Assembly: GCA_963700105.1 (NCBI GenBank)
Contig: CAVOWL010000003.1
Span: 1 to 64,000 of the forward strand
Source: CAVUWL01 sp963700105
GTDB taxonomy: Bacteria > Actinomycetota > Thermoleophilia > Solirubrobacterales > 70-9
Direction of reading: 5' to 3'
DNA: 64,000 nt
In this document: positions 26,478 through 34,165 of the stretch, one piece after another
Position numbering within the stretch: the stretch's first letter is position 1
How the letters are laid out: each line of letters begins with the position of its first letter
The notes under the pieces: generated by a model
Seen by the model: the letters and a program-made list of their open reading frames with translations, nothing else
The model's database searches: none
What the model was told of the DNA's origin: nothing
Made by a program: the position numbers and the translations under genes

Positions 26478-27218
26478 GTGCGCGTCCTCGTCCCCTTGCC
26501 CGATTGTGACTTCGATACGACCGAGGTCGCGGTGCCCTGGCGGTTGCTCAGCGACCGCGGACACCAGCTCGTCTTCGCGACCCAAGGCGGGGGCAGTGCT
26601 CCCCGGTGTGATCCGCTGCTACTCAAAGGCGTCCTCTTTGGCAGGCTCGGCGCAGAGGTCGAGCCGATTTCCTTCTATGAACAGTTGACCGAGGACGCGG
26701 CGTTTCGCAATCCCCTCTCCTGGTCTCAGATTGAGCCAACCGAGTTTGAGGGCTTGCTCTTGCCCGGCGGGCACGCGGGGGGGATGCGCCAGTATCTAGA
26801 TGACCCCGCGCTGCGGGCAAAGGTGGTTGCCTTCTGGGCCCTGGGGCGCCCGGTCGGGGCGATCTGTCACGGCGTTGTAGTGCTCGCTCGGAGCATCGAT
26901 CCGGCCAGCTGTCGCAGCGTCCTCGCCGGGCGGCGGACGACGTGCCTGCCCAAGTACATGGAGCGCGGCGGCTTCATGCTCACAGCCTGGAAGCTGGGCC
27001 GCTACTACCGCACCTACCCGACATACGTGCAAGACGAGGTGATCGCGGCGCTGGAGGACCCAGCCGATTTCGAGCGCGGGCCGCGCACCACCAAGCGCGG
27101 CACCGACCGCGACGACTCAGCCGCCTTCGTGGTGCAAGACGGCAACTACCTCTCGGCCCGCTGGCCCGGGGACGCTTACCTATTCGCGAAGCGCTTTGAG
27201 CGGATGCTTTCGAGCTAG
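26478..27218 (+). CDS. DJ-1/PfpI (type 1 glutamine amidotransferase-like) family protein
   Basis: 246 aa from GTG 26478. The class I amidotransferase-like fold shows 'LLLPGGHAGGM' (~94-104) and the nucleophile elbow 'PVGAICHGVVVLA' with Cys130. A Glu near the N-terminus ('TTEVAVPW') is where DJ-1/PfpI proteins often keep an acidic partner. Known members include deglycase/hydratase-like enzymes and proteases; the substrate here is unknown. The C-terminal half has an insertion rich in Tyr/Arg ('YYRTYPTYVQDEV') and ends with a conserved-looking 'SARWPGDAYLFAKRF', seen in many members. No obvious Shine-Dalgarno. It stands alone on the plus strand. Confidence 0.75.
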   Translation: MRVLVPLPDCDFDTTEVAVPWRLLSDRGHQLVFATQGGGSAPRCDPLLLKGVLFGRLGAEVEPISFYEQLTEDAAFRNPLSWSQIEPTEFEGLLLPGGHAGGMRQYLDDPALRAKVVAFWALGRPVGAICHGVVVLARSIDPASCRSVLAGRRTTCLPKYMERGGFMLTAWKLGRYYRTYPTYVQDEVIAALEDPADFERGPRTTKRGTDRDDSAAFVVQDGNYLSARWPGDAYLFAKRFERMLSS

Positions 27219-27485
27219 TCGGGACAATTTGCGGGAAGGGAGCTCAAGTTGCGTAGGGCCCGCAGCTGGATCCGCTCGCTGCCTGGATGCGGCAGCGAGG
27301 GAATCACAACGACCCGCGGCAACGGGGGCGCCCGAGATCGGGACGGCGGGCTCGATCGTTTGATCGAAGTCCTCCGATCTCCCCGAACCCGGCCGGTCGC
27401 GACTGTACATGCGGGCGGTCGCCCTGGGTCGAACTTCGGACGGCTGTCCAACGACGCTTCGCCCCCCCACCGCGACCATTTGAGG

Positions 27486-28247
27486 ATGAAAACGACGCCC
27501 CGCCAGATCGTGGCATTCGGGGGCGGCGGGTTCTCGATGGAGTCGGGCAACCCACTGCTCGATAACTACGTGCTCGGCCTCAGCGCCGCCGAGCGGCCGC
27601 GGATCTGCTTTCTGCCCTCGGCAAGCGGCGACGCCGACCACTACATAGTGCGCTTCTATCGAGCCTTTCCGGCCGATCGCTGCGAGCCCAGCCATATCTC
27701 GCTGTTTCGGCGTGAGCAGGGTCCCGCTGACCCGCGTCGACACCTCCTCTCCCAGGATCTGATCTACGTCGGCGGCGGCAGCGTGATCAGCCTGCTCGGG
27801 GTCTGGCGGGCGCACGGGATCGACAGCGTCCTGCGCGAGGCTTGGGCGGCCGGGATCGTCTTGTGCGGGCTTTCCGCGGGCTCCCTTTGCTGGTTCACAG
27901 AAGCCGTCACCGGCTTTCACGGGGAGCCCCGCCGGGTCGAGGGCCTTGGCCTGTTGCCGTTTAGCAACTGTGTTCACTACGAGCCCGGGTCAGATCGGCG
28001 CCTCGCCTACCAGGGTTTTATTCGCGAGGGAATGAGGCCCGGCTATGCGGCGGGAGACGGCGCGGCGCTTCATTTCACCGGCTCCAAGCTGAGCGCGGTG
28101 GTTACCTCGCGCCCGCAGGCGGGGGGCTATCGGGTCGAGCTGAAAAAAGGTGAGATCGTGGAGACGCCGATCCCGAGCACCTATCTCGGCGACGGATCAT
28201 CATCCGCGCCTTCCTCATCCGCGCTTTCAACGGCGGTCGCAGTCTGA
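27486..28247 (+). CDS. Peptidase S51 (peptidase E-like) paralogue 1
   Basis: 253 aa, family S51 (aspartyl dipeptidase PepE and relatives). It shows 'IVAFGGGGFSME', 'ICFLPSASGD' and 'DLIYVGGGSVISLL', the nucleophile elbow 'CGLSAGSLCWF' with Ser130, and a possible catalytic His in 'NCVHYEPG'. ATG 27486 is chosen because the family starts directly at the first strand; longer in-frame starts back to 27249 add unrelated sequence. Its TGA shares a base with the next ATG (TGATG), so it is co-translated with a second S51 protein. Probably cytoplasmic; it ends in a Ser/Ala-rich tail. The 267 bp before it hold no other gene. Confidence 0.8.
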   Translation: MKTTPRQIVAFGGGGFSMESGNPLLDNYVLGLSAAERPRICFLPSASGDADHYIVRFYRAFPADRCEPSHISLFRREQGPADPRRHLLSQDLIYVGGGSVISLLGVWRAHGIDSVLREAWAAGIVLCGLSAGSLCWFTEAVTGFHGEPRRVEGLGLLPFSNCVHYEPGSDRRLAYQGFIREGMRPGYAAGDGAALHFTGSKLSAVVTSRPQAGGYRVELKKGEIVETPIPSTYLGDGSSSAPSSSALSTAVAV

Positions 28248-29095
28248 TGGCGATCGCCGATGCCGAGCTAAGAGCCGGCCGGCCAGATCCTGGGGAAACG
28301 CCGTCGCTGAGGCGGATCCTCGCCCTCGGCGGACACGACTTCACCTCTCGTCCGCCTGACCGCGCGGTCTGTGAGCTGATGCTGAGGTTGGCGACCGAGC
28401 GCGCCTTGGGACGGCCGCGCATCTGCATCCTGCCCACCGCGAGCGGCGATACCTCCGAGCAGATCGGGCGCTTCTACGCAGCCTTCGGGGAGCGAGCCTG
28501 TGAGCCCTCCGATCTCTCCCTGTTTCGGCTCGGACGCCACCCGATGGCCCTGCGCGATCACCTGCTCGCCCAGGATCTGATCTATGTCGGCGGCGGCAGT
28601 CTGGTCAACCTGCTCGCGGTGTGGGAGGCGCATGAGATCGGCGCAATCCTCAGTCTGGCCTGGCGGCAGGGGATTGTCCTCGCCGGCCAAAGCGCCGGCG
28701 CGATGTGCTGGTTTGAGGCAGGGATCACCAAGTCCTCCGGGCGCCCCGCCGCCGCAGCGGGGCTGGGGCTCCTCTCGGGCAGCCTCTGCGTGCATTACAA
28801 CAACGAGCCCGAGCGCCGCGCCGCCTACCTCGAGGCGGTCGCCGCTGGAATGCCCGGGGGCTACGGGCTAGACGATTACGCCGGGCTGCTCTGGGAGGGC
28901 GAGGGAGCACCGGCCGCTTTGACCGCGCGCCGCGGGGCGCGCGCCTACCTGGTTCGGGCCGGGCCCGAGGGGGTCTCGGAGGCCGCTCTGCCAGCCCGTT
29001 TCCTACCGGCCCCTGCCCCGGCGGCGCTGCGCGAGGACATCGCCGAGTACCGCCGCCTCAAAAGCATGCGCAAGCGGGCGGGTTGGCTGGCCTGA
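28247..29095 (+). CDS. Peptidase S51 (peptidase E-like) paralogue 2
   Basis: 282 aa, overlapping the preceding S51 gene by one base. Same landmarks: 'ILALGGHDF', 'ICILPTASGD', 'DLIYVGGGSLVNLL', nucleophile elbow 'AGQSAGAMCWF' with Ser149, and His in 'LCVHYNNEPE'. It has a ~20-residue N-terminal extension and a longer C-terminus ('EYRRLKSMRKRAGWLA') than its neighbour. The pair arose by tandem duplication and diverged; both active-site serines remain, so both may be active, possibly as a hetero-oligomer (inference). Substrate is unknown; PepE homologues cleave Asp-X dipeptides, and cyanophycinase is another S51 member. Confidence 0.8.
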   Translation: MAIADAELRAGRPDPGETPSLRRILALGGHDFTSRPPDRAVCELMLRLATERALGRPRICILPTASGDTSEQIGRFYAAFGERACEPSDLSLFRLGRHPMALRDHLLAQDLIYVGGGSLVNLLAVWEAHEIGAILSLAWRQGIVLAGQSAGAMCWFEAGITKSSGRPAAAAGLGLLSGSLCVHYNNEPERRAAYLEAVAAGMPGGYGLDDYAGLLWEGEGAPAALTARRGARAYLVRAGPEGVSEAALPARFLPAPAPAALREDIAEYRRLKSMRKRAGWLA

Positions 29096-29114
29096 GCCGA
29101 GGCGCCCGGCGCCG

Positions 29115-29639
29115 CTAGAGCGCTCCGCCGGCGGCGGTCGGAGCGGTCGGGTCCTGCTCGGCGCCCCCCGCCCCCTCGCGAGCCAGGTACTCCTCGGCCA
29201 TCAGCGGGTTGTCCTTGGCCCGTTCGACGATCTTCAGTAGCGCCGACATGCTCGAGACCTCCTCGACCTGCTCCTTGATGAACCACTGCATGAACTGCTC
29301 ACCCTGGTAATCGCCCTCCTCCCGAGCCAGCCGGGCCAGGTTGGCGATCTGATCGCTGACCCGCTTCTCCTGTTCCAGCGCGAGTCGGACCGGCGCGACG
29401 GTGTCTGCAAAGCTGCTCTTTGGAGCCTCGATCCCCGGCACCTCGATCGGGTTGCCGGAGTCGAGGAGGTACTTGGTGATCATCATCGCGTGGTTTCGCT
29501 CCTCCAGAGCCTGGCGGTAAAAGAAGGCGGCGAGCTGGGGCAGCGTCTCGGAGTCGTAGTGGACGGCGATCGCGATGTATTGCTGCTGCGCGGAGAACTC
29601 AGAGCCGACCTGCTCGTTGAGAGTTTTTGCGAAGCTCAT
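29115..29639 (-). CDS. Ferritin (non-haem iron storage)
   Basis: 174 aa. A four-helix ferritin fold with ferroxidase-type residues: Glu in 'VGSEFSAQQQYIAIAVHY' (helix A), 'EERNHAMMITKYLL' (helix B, E..H), 'LALEQEKRVSDQI' (helix C) and 'FMQWFIKEQVEEV' (helix D). It should oxidise Fe(II) and store the mineral in a 24-mer shell. ATG 29639 with GGGAG 5 nt upstream is chosen; a longer in-frame start would run into the enolase-like gene. It sits 13 nt downstream of that gene, so the two are probably one transcript. The tail is Ala/Gly/Glu-rich. No DtxR-box is seen beside it. Confidence 0.9.
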   Translation of the reverse strand: MSFAKTLNEQVGSEFSAQQQYIAIAVHYDSETLPQLAAFFYRQALEERNHAMMITKYLLDSGNPIEVPGIEAPKSSFADTVAPVRLALEQEKRVSDQIANLARLAREEGDYQGEQFMQWFIKEQVEEVSSMSALLKIVERAKDNPLMAEEYLAREGAGGAEQDPTAPTAAGGAL

Positions 29640-29652
29640 CTCGCTCCCAACC

Positions 29653-30726
29653 CTATCCATCCCAGCGAAAGCCGCGGTCCTGCAGGCGCGGCTCCAGGGG
29701 ACTGTTGGCAAGCCCGGGCCTGGTCGCCAGCTCGGGGTCGTTGTAGGCCGATGGGGCGACGTCGTTGGGGGTGTCGGGGTGAAAGATCGAGGCCAGATAT
29801 TGGATCTGGCCGCGGCCGGGGCCAAGCTCAGTCTGACCACCGCCGTAGGCTCCAATCCCACGCTGCTGGCAGTGGTCATAGGCGGCGAACAGCTCGCTCA
29901 CCGCGCCGAAGCGAGAGGGCTTGATGTTGACCATCTTCGCGGCCCACGGCATCGACTCAATGTCTGCGACCGAATGGATCGGGGCATCCCAGGTAACGCG
30001 CTCTGCAACTGGATCGAGAATCGGTTTGGTCTCCGCGTTTACGTCTGGGTCCTCGAGCCAGGCTCTGGGGAAGGCCTCGATCAACCTTGCATAAAGGGCC
30101 GGATCGGTCTCCACATCGACCGGGGTTCCTTTGTAGTAGCCCTTCAGATCAAGCGAGTCGACCGCACCGGTCTTGACCAAGGCCGAGATCAGCCCCTCGT
30201 CCCAGTCATTGGTCGGGTCGAGCTTAAAGCGCAGGCTCGGGTAGACCGCGAGGCGGGCGAGCAGGGGATCGATCGAGGAGGGCTGGCCGCTGCCGAAAGG
30301 CGCGAGGCGCATTGAGCAGACGAAGTTGACGGGGTGGGGTTCGCGGTCGAGGATCGCGGCGAGGTTTGTGCCGGCCTGGCGCAGCGCCAAGTCTAGCGCC
30401 GCCGACTCAAAGGCCCAGCGGCGATAGGCGCGCGAAACGTCGCGCTCGGGTGCGGCTGCGGCGAATAGATCCAGCTCGCCGATCAGCTCGGAGAACTTGG
30501 CGAAGTCGCGGCTGCCGAAGATCTCCGGCGGAGCGCCGCTGCTTTGCAGGGCGAGGTGATCGACCCCGTCATAGGTGACGTCCTCCCCGATTCCCTCCTC
30601 ACCGCCGCCGCGCAGCCTTATCACCGTGGTAAGGCGATCGAAGTCGCCGACCGTCAGTTCGAGGCCCTGCAGCTCGCATGACTCGATCTGCACCGCCAGC
30701 CCGGCGATTTGCTGATAGCTGCTCAT
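29653..30726 (-). CDS. Enolase-superfamily enzyme (mandelate racemase/muconate cycloisomerase-like)
   Basis: 357 aa. The C-terminal barrel has the superfamily order of ligands: 'FKLDPTNDWDE' (~180), 'VDSLDLKGYYKGT' (~200, Asp and Lys), 'AWLEDPDVNAETKPIL' (~235, Glu), 'AKMVNIKPSRFG' (~275, Lys) and 'GGGQTELGPGRGQIQYL' (~310). The N-terminal capping domain is present. Such enzymes abstract a proton alpha to a carboxylate; the substrate cannot be read from the sequence. A TAGGCT -10 (30737-30742, minus) lies 10 nt before the ATG. It is the first gene of a two-gene transcript with ferritin and divergent from the FAD oxidase. Confidence 0.75.
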   Translation of the reverse strand: MSSYQQIAGLAVQIESCELQGLELTVGDFDRLTTVIRLRGGGEEGIGEDVTYDGVDHLALQSSGAPPEIFGSRDFAKFSELIGELDLFAAAAPERDVSRAYRRWAFESAALDLALRQAGTNLAAILDREPHPVNFVCSMRLAPFGSGQPSSIDPLLARLAVYPSLRFKLDPTNDWDEGLISALVKTGAVDSLDLKGYYKGTPVDVETDPALYARLIEAFPRAWLEDPDVNAETKPILDPVAERVTWDAPIHSVADIESMPWAAKMVNIKPSRFGAVSELFAAYDHCQQRGIGAYGGGQTELGPGRGQIQYLASIFHPDTPNDVAPSAYNDPELATRPGLANSPLEPRLQDRGFRWDG

Positions 30727-30736
30727 GGTGACCGCC

Positions 30737-30742
30737 AGCCTA
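30737..30742 (-). promoter_or_regulatory. -10 element of enolase-like/ferritin transcript
   Basis: Minus-strand TAGGCT (TANNNT), 10 nt from the ATG at 30726; the expected transcript start is within a few bases of the start codon. Confidence 0.4.
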
Positions 30743-30794
30743 GCGACCGGTTCAAATTCCCCCTGGCTTACGCGGGCTGCGAGACTCGATTGCG

Positions 30795-32192
30795 ATGGAG
30801 CACACGCGGCACGGCTACTGGCTGGCTGAGGCGGGACCGATCAGCCCTGCCCCAGCACTTGTCGGGGAGCGAAGCGCTGACGTGGTGGTGATTGGCGGGG
30901 GATTCACCGGGATGTGGGCGGCCTGGGAAATCAAGGCGCTGGAGCCCGCGGCGCGGGTGGTTTTGCTCGAGGCCGAGAGCTGCGGACGCGGGCCCAGTGG
31001 ACGAAATGGCGGCTTTGTCAACACGATGTGGTTCTCGCTGGCGAGTATGCGCCGCCGCTGGGGCGATCAGCCGGCGCTTGCCGTCGCCCGCGCCGCCGCC
31101 GCCGCCGTCACCGAGATCGGAGACTTCTGTCAACGCGAGGGCGTTGATGCCTGGTATAGCCGCGGCGGCTACCTGCAGGTATCAACCGCCCCCGCCCACG
31201 ATGCGGTCTGGGAGGAGAGCGTCAAGGCCTGTCATGAGCTGGGTGCGACCGACGCTGTGCAGAGGCTGACCCCGGCTGAGGTGGCGGCCCGCTGCGCCTC
31301 GCCGGCCTTTCGGGGCGGAGTCCTTTACCCCGGTGCAGCGACCGTGCAGCCCGCCCGCCTCGCCCTCGGCCTGCGCGGGCGGCTGCGGTCCAGCGGAGTT
31401 GAGGTCTGTGAGTTCTCCCCGGTGCGCAGGCTGCGCGATGCAGGCGGAGAGGTCCGGGCAGAGACCGATAACGGCATCGTTTCGGCCGATACGGCGGTGA
31501 TCGCCGTGGGCGCGGCGGCGAAGGCTCCCGCCGGTCCGCTTCGCAACAGGCTCACGGTCGCCTCATCCCACATCGTCCTCACCGAGCCGGTTCCCGATCT
31601 ACTCGAGGAAGTGGGCTGGACCCAGGGTGAGTGCATCACCGACAGCCGCGCCCTGATCAACTACCTTCGCACCACCCCCGAGGGCAGGATCCTCTTCGGT
31701 TGGGGGGGCGGTCGGATCGCAATGGGGGCGCGCCTGGGAGGCCGCACCGAGTTTGATCCCGCGGTGATCTCGCTGACCGCCGCAAACCTGCGCCGCTACT
31801 TTCCGAGCTTCGGGGCCCGCCGCCTGACCCACGCCTGGGGAGGGCCGATCGATGCCTCACCGACCCACCTGCCGTTGATCGCACCCTTGCGCGGCGGTCG
31901 AGCCTTCGTCGCCGCCGGCTACACCGGGAATGGGGTCGGGCCCTCACGCATGCTCGCCAGGTCGCTGGCATCGCTGGCGCTGGGCCGCCGCGATCGACAT
32001 TCGAGTCTGGCTTTTGTCGATCCATCCCCGGCGCGGGTGCCGCCCGAGCCCCTGCAGTGGATCGGCGGGGAACTGATTCGAGGGGCGATCATGCGCACCG
32101 AGGAGGCCGAGCTCGCCGCCCGCGAGCCCGAGCCTCTGAGTGCCCTCGTCGCTCGCATCCCGGAGCTGATCGGCTTTCACATCGGTCGCTGA
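30795..32192 (+). CDS. FAD-dependent amine/amino-acid oxidase (DAO / PuuB-like)
   Basis: 465 aa. An N-terminal Rossmann motif 'DVVVIGGGFTGMWAAW' (~29-44) and the FAD-binding 'SCGRGPSGRNGGFVN' (~64-78) place it in the DAO family; the C-terminal flavin segment 'AFVAAGYTGNGVGPSRM' (~375) is typical of gamma-glutamylputrescine oxidase-like members. It would oxidise an amine or amino acid to an imine/aldehyde with FAD. The neighbourhood (semialdehyde dehydrogenase, APC permease, omega-aminotransferase, aminobutyraldehyde-type dehydrogenase) fits polyamine or omega-amino-acid catabolism, but substrate choice is inference. Convergent with mmsA (16-nt gap). Confidence 0.8.
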   Translation: MEHTRHGYWLAEAGPISPAPALVGERSADVVVIGGGFTGMWAAWEIKALEPAARVVLLEAESCGRGPSGRNGGFVNTMWFSLASMRRRWGDQPALAVARAAAAAVTEIGDFCQREGVDAWYSRGGYLQVSTAPAHDAVWEESVKACHELGATDAVQRLTPAEVAARCASPAFRGGVLYPGAATVQPARLALGLRGRLRSSGVEVCEFSPVRRLRDAGGEVRAETDNGIVSADTAVIAVGAAAKAPAGPLRNRLTVASSHIVLTEPVPDLLEEVGWTQGECITDSRALINYLRTTPEGRILFGWGGGRIAMGARLGGRTEFDPAVISLTAANLRRYFPSFGARRLTHAWGGPIDASPTHLPLIAPLRGGRAFVAAGYTGNGVGPSRMLARSLASLALGRRDRHSSLAFVDPSPARVPPEPLQWIGGELIRGAIMRTEEAELAAREPEPLSALVARIPELIGFHIGR

Positions 32193-32208
32193 GCGCTGCC
32201 GGCACCGC

Positions 32209-33717
32209 TCACCAAAGCGAGGTGATCACCTTTTTACGGGTGTAGAAATCAACGGCGTCCCCACCGTTGGCGTGAAGGTCGCCGTCGCAGGAATCCTTCC
32301 AGCCGACGAAGGGAAACCAGGCCAGCGGCGCCGGCACGCCGACGTTGACGCCGATCATTCCGGCCTCGGCGCCGCGGCGAAAGCGCCGCGCCGCCTCCCC
32401 GGAGCCGGTGAAGATCACCGCCGCGTTGCCGTAGCGCGAGCCGTTTAGAAACCGAAGGGCCGCCTCGAGGTCGGCCTGCTCGGTGATCGCCAGCAGTGGT
32501 CCGAAGAGCTCCTCGCGCAGAAGCTCAGACTCCCGCTCGGTCGAGGCCAGGATCGTCGGCCCGAGCATCGTTTCGGCCGGACCCGACTCGCCGCGGCCGT
32601 CGAGGAGCAGCTCATCTCCTTGGGCAAGTGCGCGCTCGATCGCCTCGATCACCCTCACTCGGGCGGTCGGGGAGATCATCGGGCAGATATCGGTGGCGGG
32701 ATCGGAGCCCCGCCCTGCTCGCAGTTTCCGGGCCGCTGAGACGAGTGCCTCGCGAGCCTCGGCGCGGCGGCGATCATCGCCGACGATCACGCACACCGAG
32801 CCGGCCAGGCAGCGTTGCCCCGCCGCGCCGAAGGCCGATCCGAGGATCGCCGGGATGGCCTCAGAAAGTTGGGCATCGGGCATCAGCACCATGGAGTTCT
32901 TCGCCCCGCCGAGGGCCTGCACCCGCTTGCCGGTGCCGGCGCCGCCCTTGGCGATGATCCGAGCGGTGGCGGCCCGCCCCACGAAGGAGATCGCGTCGAC
33001 GTCTGGGTCTTCGATCAAGGCTGTGACCGCCGCGCGGGCACCGTGCACCAGATTGACGACCCCGGCCGGGATCTCCTCAACGGCGGCGAGCGCCTCAAAA
33101 ATCAGGGCCGCCGGTCGCGGGACCTGCTCGGAGGGCTTCAGCACGATCGAGTTGCCGCAGGCAATTGCGTAGGGAAGAAACCAGAGCGGAATCATCGCCG
33201 GAAAATTGAATGGGGTGACCGCGGCGACAACGCCAAGCGGTTCGCGCACCGATTCGACGTCGACTCCGCTCGCGACTCCGGCCAGCGTCTCGCCCTTGAG
33301 CAGGTGGGGAATTGCGGACGCGGACTCAACCGACTCCAGTCCGCGACCGACCTCGCCGTCGGCATCGGCCAGCGTCTTTCCCATGTCGGCGCTGATCAGG
33401 GCGACCAGCTCCTCGCGGCGAGCCAGGAGCTCATCTCGAAACGCCAGCACGGCTCGCGCTCGCCGCTGCGGGGCGACTTCGCGCCAGATCCGCTGCGCCG
33501 CGGCGGCCGCCGCGGCGGCCTCGCGCACCTCGGAGGCGCCCGATAGCGGAACCAGCGCGACTGTCTCACCGCTATAGGGGTCGGTGTCGGCCAACCGCTC
33601 AACCGCCGCCACCGCTCTCCACTCCCCGCCCACGTAGTTTCGAAGCTGTGGCGCTCCCTGACCCGCCTCGCCCGCCACCCTCGGCGGGCCGGCGCTGGCC
33701 TTTGCGGCATTGCCCAT
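32209..33717 (-). CDS. mmsA: CoA-acylating methylmalonate-semialdehyde dehydrogenase-type ALDH
   Basis: A 502-aa ALDH-superfamily enzyme. MmsA features: 'VTPFNFPAMIPLWFLPYAIA' (~165-184), 'VQALGGAKNSMVLMPDA' where the catalytic Glu of hydrolytic ALDHs is replaced, nucleophile in 'AAGQRCLAGSVCV' (~300), and the C-terminal 'ANGGDAVDFYTRKKVI' signature. It should convert methylmalonate- or malonate-semialdehyde plus CoA and NAD to propionyl- or acetyl-CoA. In this cluster malonate semialdehyde from beta-alanine is an attractive substrate (inference). The start lies 11 nt after the universal stress protein stop, giving a three-gene minus operon (permease, stress protein, mmsA). Confidence 0.85.
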   Translation of the reverse strand: MGNAAKASAGPPRVAGEAGQGAPQLRNYVGGEWRAVAAVERLADTDPYSGETVALVPLSGASEVREAAAAAAAAQRIWREVAPQRRARAVLAFRDELLARREELVALISADMGKTLADADGEVGRGLESVESASAIPHLLKGETLAGVASGVDVESVREPLGVVAAVTPFNFPAMIPLWFLPYAIACGNSIVLKPSEQVPRPAALIFEALAAVEEIPAGVVNLVHGARAAVTALIEDPDVDAISFVGRAATARIIAKGGAGTGKRVQALGGAKNSMVLMPDAQLSEAIPAILGSAFGAAGQRCLAGSVCVIVGDDRRRAEAREALVSAARKLRAGRGSDPATDICPMISPTARVRVIEAIERALAQGDELLLDGRGESGPAETMLGPTILASTERESELLREELFGPLLAITEQADLEAALRFLNGSRYGNAAVIFTGSGEAARRFRRGAEAGMIGVNVGVPAPLAWFPFVGWKDSCDGDLHANGGDAVDFYTRKKVITSLW

Positions 33718-33728
33718 GCTCTGTCCAG

Positions 33729-34148
33729 CTAGCGGCGGGTGGGCACGACCAGCACCGGCACCTCGGCGTCGTGCAGGAGCTTGTGCGGCGTGGAGCCCAG
33801 AATCGCCCCCTTGAGCGGCGGGTCACCGAAGGTACCGACGACGATCATTCGTGTATCCACCTCATCGGCCGCCTGGATCAGAGCGTGATGGGGCTTCAGC
33901 GGCAGCAACCGGATCTCGGCCTCCACCCCGGCCGCCGTGGTCTGCTTTCGGGCCTCCTCGGTGACCCGCTCGCCGATTTCCTCGACGGCCTCGCGGTGGG
34001 TGGGGATCTCGCCCCCCCCGTAGCCACCGGGGGCATAGCCGAAGACGATCACGATCCTGTCGCCCAACTCCTTCGCCAGGCTGCAGGCCTCCGCCAGCGC
34101 CGCGCGCCCGCAATCGGAGCCGTCATAGCCAACGATGATCTCGCTCAT
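33729..34148 (-). CDS. Universal stress protein (UspA family, ATP-binding type)
   Basis: 139 aa, one Usp domain. Starts 'MSEIIVGYDGSDCGRAAL' and carries the ATP-binding pattern G-2x-G-9x-GST in 'VGTFGDPPLKGAILGST' (~104-120), followed by 'LLHDAEVPVLVVP'. The ATG has a strong Shine-Dalgarno (GGAGAGGAGG). It sits between the permease (17-nt gap) and mmsA (11-nt gap) and is probably co-transcribed. Usp proteins beside APC permeases are common and may tune transport (inference). Confidence 0.9.
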   Translation of the reverse strand: MSEIIVGYDGSDCGRAALAEACSLAKELGDRIVIVFGYAPGGYGGGEIPTHREAVEEIGERVTEEARKQTTAAGVEAEIRLLPLKPHHALIQAADEVDTRMIVVGTFGDPPLKGAILGSTPHKLLHDAEVPVLVVPTRR

Positions 34149-34165
34149 CTGCCTCCTCTCCGCGC

